From positions 1,798,001 through 1,862,000 of the forward strand of contig NZ_CP197474.1 in NCBI RefSeq assembly GCF_052180245.1: a stretch of DNA of 64,000 nt, given 5' to 3'. A program made the position numbers and the translations under genes. The notes beneath the pieces were generated by a model. It ran no database searches. It saw only the letters and a program-made list of their open reading frames with translations, and was not told where the DNA came from. Numbering within the stretch: the first letter of the stretch is position 1; each line of letters starts with the position of its first letter. The stretch comes from Parapusillimonas sp013416435 (GTDB taxonomy: Bacteria; Pseudomonadota; Gammaproteobacteria; Burkholderiales; Burkholderiaceae_B). This document shows, piece after piece, positions 51,130-60,393 of the stretch.

Positions 51130-52766
51130 TGGCTGGCTCCCCTGGTGTCTACCGGCTTGCCCGAGTTCTGGCTCAGCACGGCGTCGATGTAGATCGCGGG
51201 CCGGTCGAGGTAATTGGCAGTGCGCTCCAGGTAGGTCATGGTGGGGCCGGCCCAGAACGAGAGCGCGACGCAGCTCAGGATCAGCCCGGCGACCGGCACC
51301 GCCTCGGTCACGCGCAGGCGGGGCGTGATGGAGTCTTCAGAGCTCCAGAACAGGCGGATGCCGGTGCGCCCCAACGCTATGATGCCCGCCAGGCTAGAAA
51401 GCAGGACGGCAGCCACCAGCGACCAGGCCGCCAGCGAAGGCGCGTCGATGGCGGAGGTCTGCAAGGCGGCGGACAGCAGCGAGAACTTGGCCACGAAGCC
51501 CGAGAGCGGCGGCAGGCCAACGATGAGCAGCGCGCAGGCAATGAAGGACATGCCCAGGAAAGCCATGGCGGCGGGGATGGCCACGCCGATGACGTCGTCG
51601 GAACGGTCGGAGGGCTCCGGGTCTTCGAGGTCGAAGGCTTCCAGGCTGACGGCCAGCAATTCCGCGCCGAAGGCCTGGGTGCGCTCGACCATTTCGAGCA
51701 GCATGAACAGCGCGCCCAATGACAGCACGGAGACGATCAGATAGAAGAGAGCGGGGCCGGTCAGGGTGACGCCCGGCATGCCGAGCGCCGCCAGCAATGT
51801 GCCCGAGGACATGATGATGCAGTAGCCGGCCTGCCGCTCTGCCTGGGGCGCTGCAAGCATGCCTATGGTGCCGAAGATCAGCGTGGCCATGCCCAGGGGG
51901 AACATCCATTCGCCGCCGAAGGCGGCGGGTGCGCCGCTGGGCAGCAGCAGGGAACCGATGCGCAGCAGGGCATAGACGCCGACCTTGGTCATGATGGCGA
52001 ATATGGCTCCCACGGGCGGCGCCGCGTTGGCATAGGCGGCGGGCAGCCAGAAGTTCAGGGGCCAGGCGGCTGCCTTTGTCAGGAACGCGATGCCGAGTAT
52101 GGCGGCGCCGGCCTCGAAGAGCATGCGCTCCGAGCCGGCCAGCAGGCCTGCACGCTGCGCGAGGTCGGCCATGTTGAGCGTGCCCGTGACGCCGTAGATC
52201 AGTGCCATGGCGATCAGCAGCAGGAAGGAGGCCACGAGATTCACGACGATGTAGTGCAGGCCGGCGGCCACGCGTGCACGGCCCGAGCCGTGGAGCATCA
52301 GGCCGTAGGAGGCCGCCAGCAGCACTTCGAAGAACACGAACAGGTTGAACAGGTCGCCGGTCAGGAATGCGCCATTGAGCCCCATCAGTAGGAACTGGAA
52401 CAGGGGATGGAAGTGAACCCCTGCGCGGTCCCAGCGGGCGGTGGCGTAGACCCAGGTCGCAGCGCCGAGGACGGCGGTAAGCAACAGCATGATGGTGGAC
52501 AGGCGGTCGACGACGGCCACGATGCCGAACGGCGCCGGCCAGTCGCCGAGCAAGTAGACGCCGACCCCGCCGGGCCAGTCGGTGGGAACGTAGCCCGCCG
52601 TCATGCGCAGCAGGGTGACGGCCAGGAAGATTTGCGTCAGGATGGACAGCGAGCTCAGCACCAGCCGTGCGCGGCGATGCGAATCATTGAGCAGCAGCAT
52701 GGCCGCGCCGACCATGAGCGGTACGGCGACAGGAAGAATGGGTAAGTGCTTCAACCATTCATTCAC
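51126..52766 (-). CDS. mnhD: Mrp antiporter subunit D
   Basis: A 546-residue, about 14-helix membrane protein homologous to proton-pumping NADH-dehydrogenase subunits. Markers are NLFVFFEVLLAASYGLMLHG, LTKAAAWPLNFWLPAAYANA (the conserved Lys of the proton path) and LIVGLPPLSGFVAKFSLL. With MnhA it forms the ion-translocating core of the Na+(K+)/H+ exchanger. Confidence 0.93.
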   Translation of the reverse strand: MNEWLKHLPILPVAVPLMVGAAMLLLNDSHRRARLVLSSLSILTQIFLAVTLLRMTAGYVPTDWPGGVGVYLLGDWPAPFGIVAVVDRLSTIMLLLTAVLGAATWVYATARWDRAGVHFHPLFQFLLMGLNGAFLTGDLFNLFVFFEVLLAASYGLMLHGSGRARVAAGLHYIVVNLVASFLLLIAMALIYGVTGTLNMADLAQRAGLLAGSERMLFEAGAAILGIAFLTKAAAWPLNFWLPAAYANAAPPVGAIFAIMTKVGVYALLRIGSLLLPSGAPAAFGGEWMFPLGMATLIFGTIGMLAAPQAERQAGYCIIMSSGTLLAALGMPGVTLTGPALFYLIVSVLSLGALFMLLEMVERTQAFGAELLAVSLEAFDLEDPEPSDRSDDVIGVAIPAAMAFLGMSFIACALLIVGLPPLSGFVAKFSLLSAALQTSAIDAPSLAAWSLVAAVLLSSLAGIIALGRTGIRLFWSSEDSITPRLRVTEAVPVAGLILSCVALSFWAGPTMTYLERTANYLDRPAIYIDAVLSQNSGKPVDTRGASQ

Positions 52767-53107
52767 AGTGGCGTCTCCCTGCCGTCGACGTGATCGGTGC
52801 CGGACAGCCCGCGCGAGGCCAGCAGAACCACCAGGAACAGCGCGGTCGTTGCAAAGGCGATGACGATGGCGGTGAGCACCAGCGCCTGCGGCAGCGGGTC
52901 GGCATATTGGCTGGCGTCGGGTGCCCAGTCGGTATTGATGACGGGCGGCGCGGCCAGCTTGATGCGCCCCATGCCGAAGATGAACAGATTCACGGCATAC
53001 GAAATAAGCGACAGACCCATGATGACCTGGAAGGTGCGCGGCCTAAGCAGAAGCCAGATGCCCGATCCGGCGAGCACGCCAATGGCCATGGCGAGTACGA
53101 GTTCCAT
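52763..53107 (-). CDS. mnhC: Mrp antiporter subunit C
   Basis: A 114-residue NuoK-like subunit with three helices (LVLAMAIGVLAGSGIWLLL, VIMGLSLISYAVNLFIFGMG, PLPQALVLTAIVIAFATTALFLVVLL). The start at 53107 shares a base with the mnhA/B stop (TAATG). A much longer open frame in the same register continues upstream through mnhA but is a shadow. Confidence 0.92.
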   Translation of the reverse strand: MELVLAMAIGVLAGSGIWLLLRPRTFQVIMGLSLISYAVNLFIFGMGRIKLAAPPVINTDWAPDASQYADPLPQALVLTAIVIAFATTALFLVVLLASRGLSGTDHVDGRETPL

Positions 53108-56043
53108 TAGTTGATTCCTTTGTCGGTGGACAGGGCGCCGGCCTGGCCATGCGCCGGCTTGCGGTACAGGCGCAGCGACTGGTGAGCCAGGGCGACGAGC
53201 ATCAAGACCGTGGCGCCCACGACGAGCATGTAGACCCCGATATCGAACAGCAAGACGGTTGAGAGATGAATGTGACCGACGAGAGGCAGGATGAAATCGA
53301 CGCTGTACGCGGACAGGAAGGGCCGGGTGGCCCACCAGACCGACATGGCCGCCGTCCCGGCGGCAAGCAGGCCCAGCGATATCCAGGTCTGGGGATGGAT
53401 GCGAGGACGGGCCTCGACCCAGATGACGCCGCCGACCATGTATTGCAGGATGATGGCCGTTGCCATGATCAGGCCGCCCACGAAGCCGCCCCCCGGAAGA
53501 TTGTGGCCGCGTATCAGGAAATACAACGAGACGAGCGCGGCCATGGGCAGCAACAGCCGGACCAGCACCGCCGGAATCTTCATGACCCCATCCGGGACCA
53601 GAGTCTTGGGATCGGGATCCGCGAAGCTGTCCAGCAGCCTGCCGCCGGCCGGAAGCCGTTGCCGCGCCTTGGGCAGCGTCATGCTTTCTATGGGCGGACG
53701 GAAGCGGCGCAGCAGCGCGTAGACCGTCAGTGCCACGATGCCGAGCACCGTGATTTCCCCGAACGTGTCGAAGCCGCGGAAGTCCACGAGAATGACGTTG
53801 ACCACGTTGGCACCGCCGCCCAGAGGAACCGATTGCTCGACCAGGAAGGACGAAATGCCTTGAGGATGCGGCCGGGTCAGGACCGCATAGGCGATGGCCG
53901 TCAGGCCGGCGCCGCTGATGACCGCGATGATGAGGTCGCGAAAGCGCCGCAGGAACGCGCGCAGCGAACTTTTCAGCAGGGCGGGCTGTTCGTCGTCGTC
54001 TTCGACGCGGGGTGGCAGCCAGCGCAGCCCCAGCAAAATCAGCACCATGGTGACGACCTCTACCGAAAGCTGCGTAAGGGCGAGGTCGGGTGCCGACAGC
54101 CAGGCGAAGGTCAGCGCGGTGATCAGGCCGGCGCCTCCCGTGAGCAGCAGCGAGGCGGGCCTGTGGTACTTGGCCTGTCGGGCGGCGCCGATGGCGCATG
54201 CGGCGCCCGCGACCCACATGAGGCCGAAGAAGGGATTGATCGGAGTATGGAGTTCGGGCCGGATCCAGCCGCCCGCCGTCAACGGCAGCATGGCCACGAT
54301 AAAGGTGACGACGACGATCAGCAGCAGCTGGGGCTGCAACCGGGGGGACCGTGTCACGTCCAGAAGGACTGCGGCCAGTGTGTCGATGCCTTCGAGTATG
54401 GTCTCGAAGCCCCGGCGTCCGTCGAAGCGATAGATGAAGGGCGCCAGGCCCGGGCGGGAACGATGCCGATGGCGCAGCAGCCAAAGCAGCAGCATGCCGC
54501 CCAGGAGGGCGATGAAGCTCATGAGCAAGGGAAGATTGAAGCCGTGCCAGACACGCAAGTCATAAGCCGGGAGGTCTGATCCGAGTATGGCCTGCGCGGC
54601 ATTCTTGAGGAAAAGGCCCACGGTAAAGCTTGGGAATATACCAACGACCAGGCAGGTCAGCACCAGGATGGCGCTGGGAATCAGCATGAGCTTGGGCGGC
54701 TCGTGGGGCGCGCGCGGGAGGTCGCGCGGGATGGGGCCGAAGAAGACCTGCAGCACGAAGCGCAGCGAATAGGCGACGCTGAACGCGCTGGCGATGACCG
54801 CGGCGGTTGGCAAGCCAACGCGACTGAACCAGCTGCCTGTCGCGAATACCGTTTCGGCGAAGAACATCTCCTTCGAGATGAAGCCATTGAGCAGCGGCAC
54901 GCCTGCCATGGAAGCGGCCGCGACCAGCGCCAGCGTGGCGGTGAGGGGCATGCTTCGGTAGAGGCCGGATAGCCGGCTGAGATCGCGCGTGCCGGTTTCA
55001 TGGTCGACGATGCCGGCGGCCATGAACAGAGAGGCCTTGAAGGTCGCGTGATTCATCATGTGAAAGAGCGCGGCGACCAGCGCCAGCTTGCTGTTCATGC
55101 CCAGCAGCAGGGTGATGAGCCCGAGATGGCTGATGGTCGAATACGCCAGCACGCCCTTCATGTCCATCTGGAACGTAGCCGCGTAGGCGCCCAGCACCAG
55201 CGAACATAGCCCGGCGCCGCCTATGATCCAGGTCCATTCTTCGGTGCCCGCCAGAATGGGCCAGAAACGCGCCAGAAGGAATACGCCGGCCTTGACCATG
55301 GTGGCCGAATGCAGGTATGCGGATACCGGCGTCGGCGCCGCCATGGCGTTCGGAAGCCATACGTGAAAGGGAAATTGCGCGCTTTTCGTGAGCGCCCCCA
55401 ATGCCACCAGCACCAGGATGGTCGTGTACCAGGGGTGGGTGCGGATGATGTCGCCGGCCGCCAGGACCTGGTCCAGATCATAGCTGCCCACCACATGGCC
55501 GATCATCAGCACCCCGGCCAGCAGGCACAGCCCCCCCGCGCCCGTGATGGTGAGCGACATGCGCGCGCCCCGCCTGGCGTCGAGCCGGTGATGCCAGTAG
55601 GCGATGAGCATGAAGGACGAGAGGCTGGTGAGTTCCCAGAAGATCACGAGCTGGATCAGATTGCCCGACAGCACCACGCCCAGCATCGACCCCATGAACG
55701 CCAGGAAGAATGAGAAAAAGCGCGGGACCGGATCTTGCGGAGAAAGGTAATAGCGCGCATAAAGAACGATGAGCGCGCCCATGGCGGTGATGATGACGGA
55801 AAACAGCCAGGCATAGCCGTCCATGCGCAGCGTGAAGTCAACCCCGAAGCTGGGCATCCATGGCACGACGGCCTTGACGATGTGGCCGTCGAATACCTGC
55901 GGAAGCTGTATGCAGACGAGGGCCAGGCAGATCAGGGCGATGACGCCGGCCAGCCATGCCTCGAGGTTGCGCGCGTTGGACGGCAGCAGCGCAGCGATAA
56001 TGCTGCCTGCGAAGGGCAGGGCAAGGATGAATACGAGCAACAT
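53107..56043 (-). CDS. mnhA: Mrp antiporter subunit A fused to subunit B
   Basis: A 978-residue protein that opens the operon. Residues ~1-650 are the NuoL-like MnhA core (LVIFWELTSLSSFMLIAYWHH, TKSAQFPFHVWLPNAMAAPTPVSAYLHSATMVKAGVFLLAR in pieces, GVPLLNGFISKEMF). Residues ~680-780 resemble the MbhD/MnhA C-terminal part (LTQLSVEVVTMVLILLGLRWLP, VNVILVDFRGFDTFGE). The last ~140 (PMAALVSLYFLIRGHNLPGGGFVGGLI) correspond to MnhB. Such A-B fusions are normal in Gram-negative group 2 Mrp operons. The complex exports Na+/K+ against H+. Confidence 0.93.
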   Translation of the reverse strand: MLLVFILALPFAGSIIAALLPSNARNLEAWLAGVIALICLALVCIQLPQVFDGHIVKAVVPWMPSFGVDFTLRMDGYAWLFSVIITAMGALIVLYARYYLSPQDPVPRFFSFFLAFMGSMLGVVLSGNLIQLVIFWELTSLSSFMLIAYWHHRLDARRGARMSLTITGAGGLCLLAGVLMIGHVVGSYDLDQVLAAGDIIRTHPWYTTILVLVALGALTKSAQFPFHVWLPNAMAAPTPVSAYLHSATMVKAGVFLLARFWPILAGTEEWTWIIGGAGLCSLVLGAYAATFQMDMKGVLAYSTISHLGLITLLLGMNSKLALVAALFHMMNHATFKASLFMAAGIVDHETGTRDLSRLSGLYRSMPLTATLALVAAASMAGVPLLNGFISKEMFFAETVFATGSWFSRVGLPTAAVIASAFSVAYSLRFVLQVFFGPIPRDLPRAPHEPPKLMLIPSAILVLTCLVVGIFPSFTVGLFLKNAAQAILGSDLPAYDLRVWHGFNLPLLMSFIALLGGMLLLWLLRHRHRSRPGLAPFIYRFDGRRGFETILEGIDTLAAVLLDVTRSPRLQPQLLLIVVVTFIVAMLPLTAGGWIRPELHTPINPFFGLMWVAGAACAIGAARQAKYHRPASLLLTGGAGLITALTFAWLSAPDLALTQLSVEVVTMVLILLGLRWLPPRVEDDDEQPALLKSSLRAFLRRFRDLIIAVISGAGLTAIAYAVLTRPHPQGISSFLVEQSVPLGGGANVVNVILVDFRGFDTFGEITVLGIVALTVYALLRRFRPPIESMTLPKARQRLPAGGRLLDSFADPDPKTLVPDGVMKIPAVLVRLLLPMAALVSLYFLIRGHNLPGGGFVGGLIMATAIILQYMVGGVIWVEARPRIHPQTWISLGLLAAGTAAMSVWWATRPFLSAYSVDFILPLVGHIHLSTVLLFDIGVYMLVVGATVLMLVALAHQSLRLYRKPAHGQAGALSTDKGIN

Positions 56044-56143
56044 CAGGGCGGGATCGTGTGGGTTTGCGTGAATCTAGCCTCAATAATACGATATGTTTTG
56101 TTAAGCTTCGCGAAAGCTCTGGTTTTTCATGCCGCATGCGCTT

Positions 56144-56157
56144 TTGACTTACGTCAA
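56144..56157. promoter_or_regulatory. FNR/Dnr-type box upstream of hemN
   Basis: TTGAC-ttac-GTCAA is a perfect dyad matching the FNR-family consensus TTGAT-N4-ATCAA except for the C/G pair. It is 142 bp before hemN and also 101 bp from the mnhA start on the other strand; hemN is the likelier target because hemN is commonly FNR-controlled. Confidence 0.7.
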
Positions 56158-56191
56158 GACGGATTTTCCGGCATCCTTGCACAATATGTAT

Positions 56192-56221
56192 GGGGACAGA
56201 CCCCATTCGGGGTCTGTCCCT
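56192..56221. repeat. Variant REP-like palindrome
   Basis: GGGGACAGACCCC-attc-GGGGTCTGTCCC: one base in each arm differs from the common form but the pair still matches, a compensatory change. Confidence 0.85.
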
Positions 56222-56298
56222 TTGCTGATATTCAAGCCGGCGCGCGCTTGCCATGCGCATTTCATGGTTAGGCGGGCCGGCACGATCGGAGAAAGGCG

Positions 56299-57720
56299 AT
56301 GAATGCCTACGAACCCCTGGTCGGCCAGAAGGCCCCCATTTTTCCGGAAATAGAAATTTCCGAAGAGCTGATTCGCCGTTTCGACAAATCGGGGCCGCGC
56401 TATACCTCGTACCCTACCGCAGACCGGTTCCGGTCGGGCTTTGCCGAGCAGGACTACCTCGCCTACCTCGACGCGCGGGCGCGCGATGCGGCCAAGCCTC
56501 CGCTGTCGGTGTATGTCCATTTGCCGTTTTGCGAACAGCTCTGTTATTTCTGTGCCTGCAACAAGGTCATCACGCAGGACCACGGCAGGGCCGCCCAGTA
56601 TCTGGAGTACCTCGACAAGGAAATGGAAATGGTGGGCGCCCGCCTGGGCGATGAGCGCAAGACCGTGCAGTTGCACCTGGGCGGCGGCACGCCGACTTTC
56701 CTCAGCGCCGACGAACTCACGTCGCTCATGGATTCCATACAGCGCCATTTCGAATTTACCGACGATGCCGAGCTGGGGGTCGAGATCGACCCGCGCACGG
56801 TCAACGAGTCGACGCTTTCCATGCTGGCCGGCCTGGGCTTCAACCGCACGAGCTTCGGCATCCAGGATTTCGATCCGGACGTCCAGGCGGCCGTGAACCG
56901 CATCCAGCCGCTGATCATGGTGGAACGGGCCGTGGAAGCCAGCCGCAAAGCGGGATTCGAATCCGTCAATGCGGATCTGATCTATGGCCTGCCCAAGCAG
57001 ACGCTGGCCAGTTTCGGGCGCACGCTCGATCACACGATCCGGATCTCGCCCGATCGCATCGCGCTTTACAACTATGCGCATTTGCCCAGCCGGTTCAAGG
57101 CCCAGCGGCTCATCAAGGCCGAAGACCTGCCCTCCGCCGAGGAGCGCCTCCAGATCTTCCTGATGTCGACGCAACGCCTGCTGGACGCCGGCTATGTGTA
57201 TATAGGTCTGGACCACTTTGCCAAGCCGGACGACGAGCTGAACAAGGCTCGGCTCGAAAAAAGCCTGCATCGCAATTTCCAGGGCTACACGACCCGGGCC
57301 GAGTGCGACATGATCGGATTCGGCGTGTCGGCCATCGGCAAGGTGGGCAGTTCCTACAGTCAGTCCGTGCGCAGCGTCAACGCCTATTATCAGTACCTCG
57401 ACGAGGGCAAGCTGCCCATCGAGCGCGGCTACGACCTATCGGCCGACGATCTGCTGCGGCGCGAAGTCATCATGACGCTGATGTGCAGCATGCCGCTGGA
57501 TTTCTCCGATCTCAACGGCCGACACGGCATCGATTTCAAATCGTACTTCCAGGCCGAACTGGAAAAGCTGGCGCCGTTCCAGGAGGCGGGCCTGATGAAG
57601 ATGGACGATCAGGGCATCACCATCACGGCGAAGGGCCGGCTGTTCGTGCGCGCCATCGGCATGGTCTTCGACAAATACCTGGGGCAGCCGACGGTGTCGA
57701 CGTATTCCAAACTTATTTAG
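56299..57720 (+). CDS. hemN: Oxygen-independent coproporphyrinogen III oxidase
   Basis: A 473-residue radical-SAM enzyme that decarboxylates coproporphyrinogen III to protoporphyrinogen IX without oxygen. The iron-sulfur cluster cysteines are C78, C82 and C85 (PFCEQLCYFCAC), with C87 of the CxC form typical of true HemN. Other markers are GPRYTSYPTADRF, LHLGGGTPTFL, RTSFGIQDFDPDVQ, and LYNYAHLPSRFKAQRLI. Full length. A regulatory dyad of FNR type lies upstream. Confidence 0.95.
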   Translation: MNAYEPLVGQKAPIFPEIEISEELIRRFDKSGPRYTSYPTADRFRSGFAEQDYLAYLDARARDAAKPPLSVYVHLPFCEQLCYFCACNKVITQDHGRAAQYLEYLDKEMEMVGARLGDERKTVQLHLGGGTPTFLSADELTSLMDSIQRHFEFTDDAELGVEIDPRTVNESTLSMLAGLGFNRTSFGIQDFDPDVQAAVNRIQPLIMVERAVEASRKAGFESVNADLIYGLPKQTLASFGRTLDHTIRISPDRIALYNYAHLPSRFKAQRLIKAEDLPSAEERLQIFLMSTQRLLDAGYVYIGLDHFAKPDDELNKARLEKSLHRNFQGYTTRAECDMIGFGVSAIGKVGSSYSQSVRSVNAYYQYLDEGKLPIERGYDLSADDLLRREVIMTLMCSMPLDFSDLNGRHGIDFKSYFQAELEKLAPFQEAGLMKMDDQGITITAKGRLFVRAIGMVFDKYLGQPTVSTYSKLI

Positions 57721-58093
57721 GTTCTTTCGGAGCCCGGGGCAGGGTCTTCATCCTGAGCAGGTAATAGCTCACGCCTATGCCCGGAATCAGCAGCAGCGGG
57801 CGTACCCACGGCAAGGGAACGTACCAGGCGGAGAACGCCAGCGAAGCCCACATGAAGATCAGGGTAAAGACCTTGGCGCGCATGGGGATACCCTGGCCTG
57901 TCTGGATATTTGAAAGGTATTGTCCCAGCACGCGGTTCCCCAGGAGCCAGCGGTGCAGGCGTTCGGACCCGCGCAGGTAGCAGGCCGAGGCAAGCAGCAG
58001 GAAGGGCGTCGTGGGCAGCAGTGGCAGGAAGATCCCCAGGATGCCCAGGATCAAGGCCAGCGTTCCGGCGACGTTGAACAGGATTTTGATCAC
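57713..58093 (-). CDS. DUF454 (YbaN-like) membrane protein
   Basis: A 126-residue inner-membrane protein. The family signature LGILGIFLPLLPTTPFLLLASACYLRGSERLHRWLL is clear in pieces, followed by two more helices (FTLIFMWASLAFSAWYV, LLLIPGIGVSYYLL). GTG 58093 is preferred because the family begins there; an ATG 54 bases upstream would overlap the divergent regulator gene. It overlaps the end of hemN by 8 bp. Function unknown. Confidence 0.85.
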   Translation of the reverse strand: MIKILFNVAGTLALILGILGIFLPLLPTTPFLLLASACYLRGSERLHRWLLGNRVLGQYLSNIQTGQGIPMRAKVFTLIFMWASLAFSAWYVPLPWVRPLLLIPGIGVSYYLLRMKTLPRAPKEPK

Positions 58094-58133
58094 GATGGCA
58101 GTGGCAACGATACCGTTACAGGATTCTAGCAAT

Positions 58134-58814
58134 ATGACGACAGGCAAGGCACGGACTCAGGATTTTTTGGCAAGATTGCCCTTGTTCTCGGGGCTGTCCG
58201 GGCCGGAGCTCGACACCCTGGCCTCCGGCACGGTCGAGGTCCAGATCGCGCGCGGCGACATGCTGTTCCGCCGGGGCGAGCCCTGCGTTGGCCTCCATGC
58301 CGTCGTCTACGGGCAGATCAAGCTCATGTTCGTATCGCCAGGCGGCGATGAAAAAGTGGTGCGCATCATCGGTCCCGGCGACAGCTTTGGCGAAGCCTTG
58401 ATGTTCATGGAAAAGGACTACATCGTTTCCGCGCAGGCGCTCGCCGACACCATGCTGCTGCATGTCGGCAAGGATGTGGTGTTCAGCGGCATCGAACGGC
58501 AGCCCGGCTTTGCCCGCAAGATGCTGGCCAGCCTGAGCCAGCGCCTGCATTCGCTCATGGGCGACGTCGAGGCTTATTCCTTGCGCTCCGGGACCCAGCG
58601 TGTCATCGGCTACCTGCTCAAGGATCAGCAGTGCGAAGATGGGCACCGGTTCAGGCTCTCGACAAGCAAGACCGTCATTGCCTCGCGCCTGAACCTGACG
58701 CCCGAGCATTTTTCCCGCATCCTGCACGATTTGGCCGCACACGGGCTCATCGAGGTCAATGGCCGCGAAATCACCATCATGAACGCCGCCAGGCTGAGGG
58801 CGTATCAGGATTAG
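58134..58814 (+). CDS. Crp/Fnr-family regulator without an iron-sulfur cluster (Dnr-like)
   Basis: A 226-residue regulator. The N-terminal cyclic-nucleotide-type domain (ARGDMLFRRGEPCVGLHAVVYGQIKL, then PGDSFGEALMF) is followed by a dimer helix and a helix-turn-helix (TSKTVIASRLNLTPEHFSRILHDL). The recognition helix has E-H-F-S-R, the E-x-x-S-R signature that reads TTGA half-sites. The four cysteines of FNR are absent (only one Cys near residue 45), so it does not sense oxygen through a 4Fe-4S cluster. A heme/NO-sensing Dnr-type role is a reasonable guess, given hemN and a heme-copper-like neighbour. Confidence 0.88.
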   Translation: MTTGKARTQDFLARLPLFSGLSGPELDTLASGTVEVQIARGDMLFRRGEPCVGLHAVVYGQIKLMFVSPGGDEKVVRIIGPGDSFGEALMFMEKDYIVSAQALADTMLLHVGKDVVFSGIERQPGFARKMLASLSQRLHSLMGDVEAYSLRSGTQRVIGYLLKDQQCEDGHRFRLSTSKTVIASRLNLTPEHFSRILHDLAAHGLIEVNGREITIMNAARLRAYQD

Positions 58815-58825
58815 CCGCGTTAGTC

Positions 58826-58955
58826 GGGGTCAGACCCCATGCGGGGTCTGACCCCCTTGCGGTCAACCGATCAGAGTCGGGGTCAGACCCCGTACGGGGT
58901 CTGACCCCATCGTCCCGGACTAGCGGGGGTCGGACCCCGCATGGGGTCCGACCCC
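58826..58955. repeat. Cluster of three REP-like palindromes
   Basis: Units at 58826-58855 (spacer atgc), 58879-58908 (gtac) and 58926-58955 (gcat). The last is GGGGTCGGACCCC/GGGGTCCGACCCC, again with paired compensatory changes, and lies within the 3' end of the next gene. Confidence 0.88.
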
Positions 58956-60269
58956 TTGCCCGTCACGAACCGCCAAGGCGCGGGCAATATTCTTGAGCGC
59001 GCGCCGGTAGAAAAGCAGCGCGCGCGCCATATTCGCCGCCAGCCACAGCGCCGACACGGCCAGAAGCAGGGCGGCGGGCCGCGTGAAGTCCGCGGGCCAC
59101 AGGCTCGCGGCCACGAGCGTTGCGACCGCCGCCAAGTGGACCCAATACTGGCGTGCCGCCATGTCGTCGGGCAGAATCTGCTTGACTTTGGGAACTTCGC
59201 GCAGCGCCACGTCCAGATCCCGCTGAGCGTTGTACCAAAGCAGGAAAGGCAGGATCTTGTACAGCATGCCGTTGACGGCGCTCCAGGCAAAGCCCACGAT
59301 GAAGAGCACGCCCAGCGTCACGGCGAGATCGGAGCCCATGATGATTTGCGCCAGCCATACCGGGATGCACGCGGCCAGGCAGAAGACCGCGGTATGCCAG
59401 AATCGGGTGGTCGTATCGGCCTGCGGACGTTTCCGGGTCCACAGCAAACGGAAGGTGGCGTAGGCGTAGACGCCGTAGGCAAGCAACAGCAGAATGGCCA
59501 GCGTGTAGCCGATCTCGACGCCGCCGAGCGGATCGCGCAGCAGGTTGGCGCCGAAGGCAAGCAGCAAGACGAACACGACGATTGCAAGCCAGCGTGTGAG
59601 TACCTTGGGGTACAGTTCCGTCACCTGGAACATGGGAATCACCTGATAAGACATGCCCATGACCAGCAGCCCGACCCACCCGAGCAGGCCCCAGGCGCTA
59701 TGCAGGTCGGTGAACAGGCGCGAGACGGGCAGGGGCCAGACAAAGCTGGCCGCCAGCAGCAGGCCCATGACGACGGTGACCAGCAAGGCGGCCAGGGCAA
59801 GGCGGGTCGCCACCAGTATCTCGGTCGAGCCCTTGGTCGCCTGGCGGCGGTCGCGCCACAGTCCACAGAACCCTGATATCAACAGCCAGGCGAAGGCGCC
59901 GCCCAGCAGCAGGATCGCGAGCTGAAAGAGGGCGGGGTTGACCGTCAGGAAGCCTGCGGCCAGGCCAAGTGTGCCGACGGTCAATAAAAGGTGCGTCGCG
60001 ATGGAGGTGGCGCGCGGCGCCAACATGTTGATGCCGGTCGCCACCGGCAGGATCTGCATCATAGCGCCGATCATCGCGCTGGCCAGAACTCCCAGCGTGA
60101 ACAAATGGGTCAGGGCGAGCGCATGGCCGGTCCATCGTGAGCCCAGCGCGCTGGGACCTGCCCACAGCAGGAGCAGGGCCGCCAGCAATACGAACAAAGG
60201 GGTGTTGATGAGAAAGCGCAAGGGGACGCCCAAGCGGGGTGAGTTGTTGAAGGATAATGCGCGCTGCAT
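58920..60269 (-). CDS. Multi-helix membrane protein with heme-copper-oxidase-like histidines
   Basis: A 449-residue, about 12-helix protein, usually annotated simply as a permease. It has conserved His in TGHALALTHLFTLGVLASAMIGAMMQILPV (split) and DLHSAWGLLGWVGLLVMGMSYQVIPMFQVTELYP, reminiscent of CcoN/NnrS-type heme proteins; NnrS itself is not a clear match. ATG 60269 starts the conserved part. The last ~11 codons (GVGPHAGSDPR) are encoded by a REP-like unit, so the natural C-terminus was replaced. Neighbours hemN and a Dnr-like regulator suggest a role in low-oxygen or NO metabolism. Confidence 0.75.
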   Translation of the reverse strand: MQRALSFNNSPRLGVPLRFLINTPLFVLLAALLLLWAGPSALGSRWTGHALALTHLFTLGVLASAMIGAMMQILPVATGINMLAPRATSIATHLLLTVGTLGLAAGFLTVNPALFQLAILLLGGAFAWLLISGFCGLWRDRRQATKGSTEILVATRLALAALLVTVVMGLLLAASFVWPLPVSRLFTDLHSAWGLLGWVGLLVMGMSYQVIPMFQVTELYPKVLTRWLAIVVFVLLLAFGANLLRDPLGGVEIGYTLAILLLLAYGVYAYATFRLLWTRKRPQADTTTRFWHTAVFCLAACIPVWLAQIIMGSDLAVTLGVLFIVGFAWSAVNGMLYKILPFLLWYNAQRDLDVALREVPKVKQILPDDMAARQYWVHLAAVATLVAASLWPADFTRPAALLLAVSALWLAANMARALLFYRRALKNIARALAVRDGQGVGPHAGSDPR

Positions 60270-60393
60270 GGATTCTTGCTGATTCCGAGGGTTGGTCAGT
60301 AGCGGACGTGGATGGGGCCTGCCGGTCCGCTGACGTGAACATATATGCCGTTGCCGAGCCTGGTGCGAATAACCCCATGGCAGGTGGAGTTTT

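Noticed and set aside
53107..54484. Long Arg/His-rich extension of the mnhC frame
   Set aside because: Out-of-frame reading of mnhA; only the last 114 codons match MnhC.
58134..58814. Calling the Crp/Fnr gene fnr
   Set aside because: It lacks the N-terminal and central cysteines required for FNR's Fe-S cluster.
58920..60269. Calling the membrane protein NnrS
   Set aside because: The N-terminal NnrS signature (FRPFF-like, WHxHEM) is not present.
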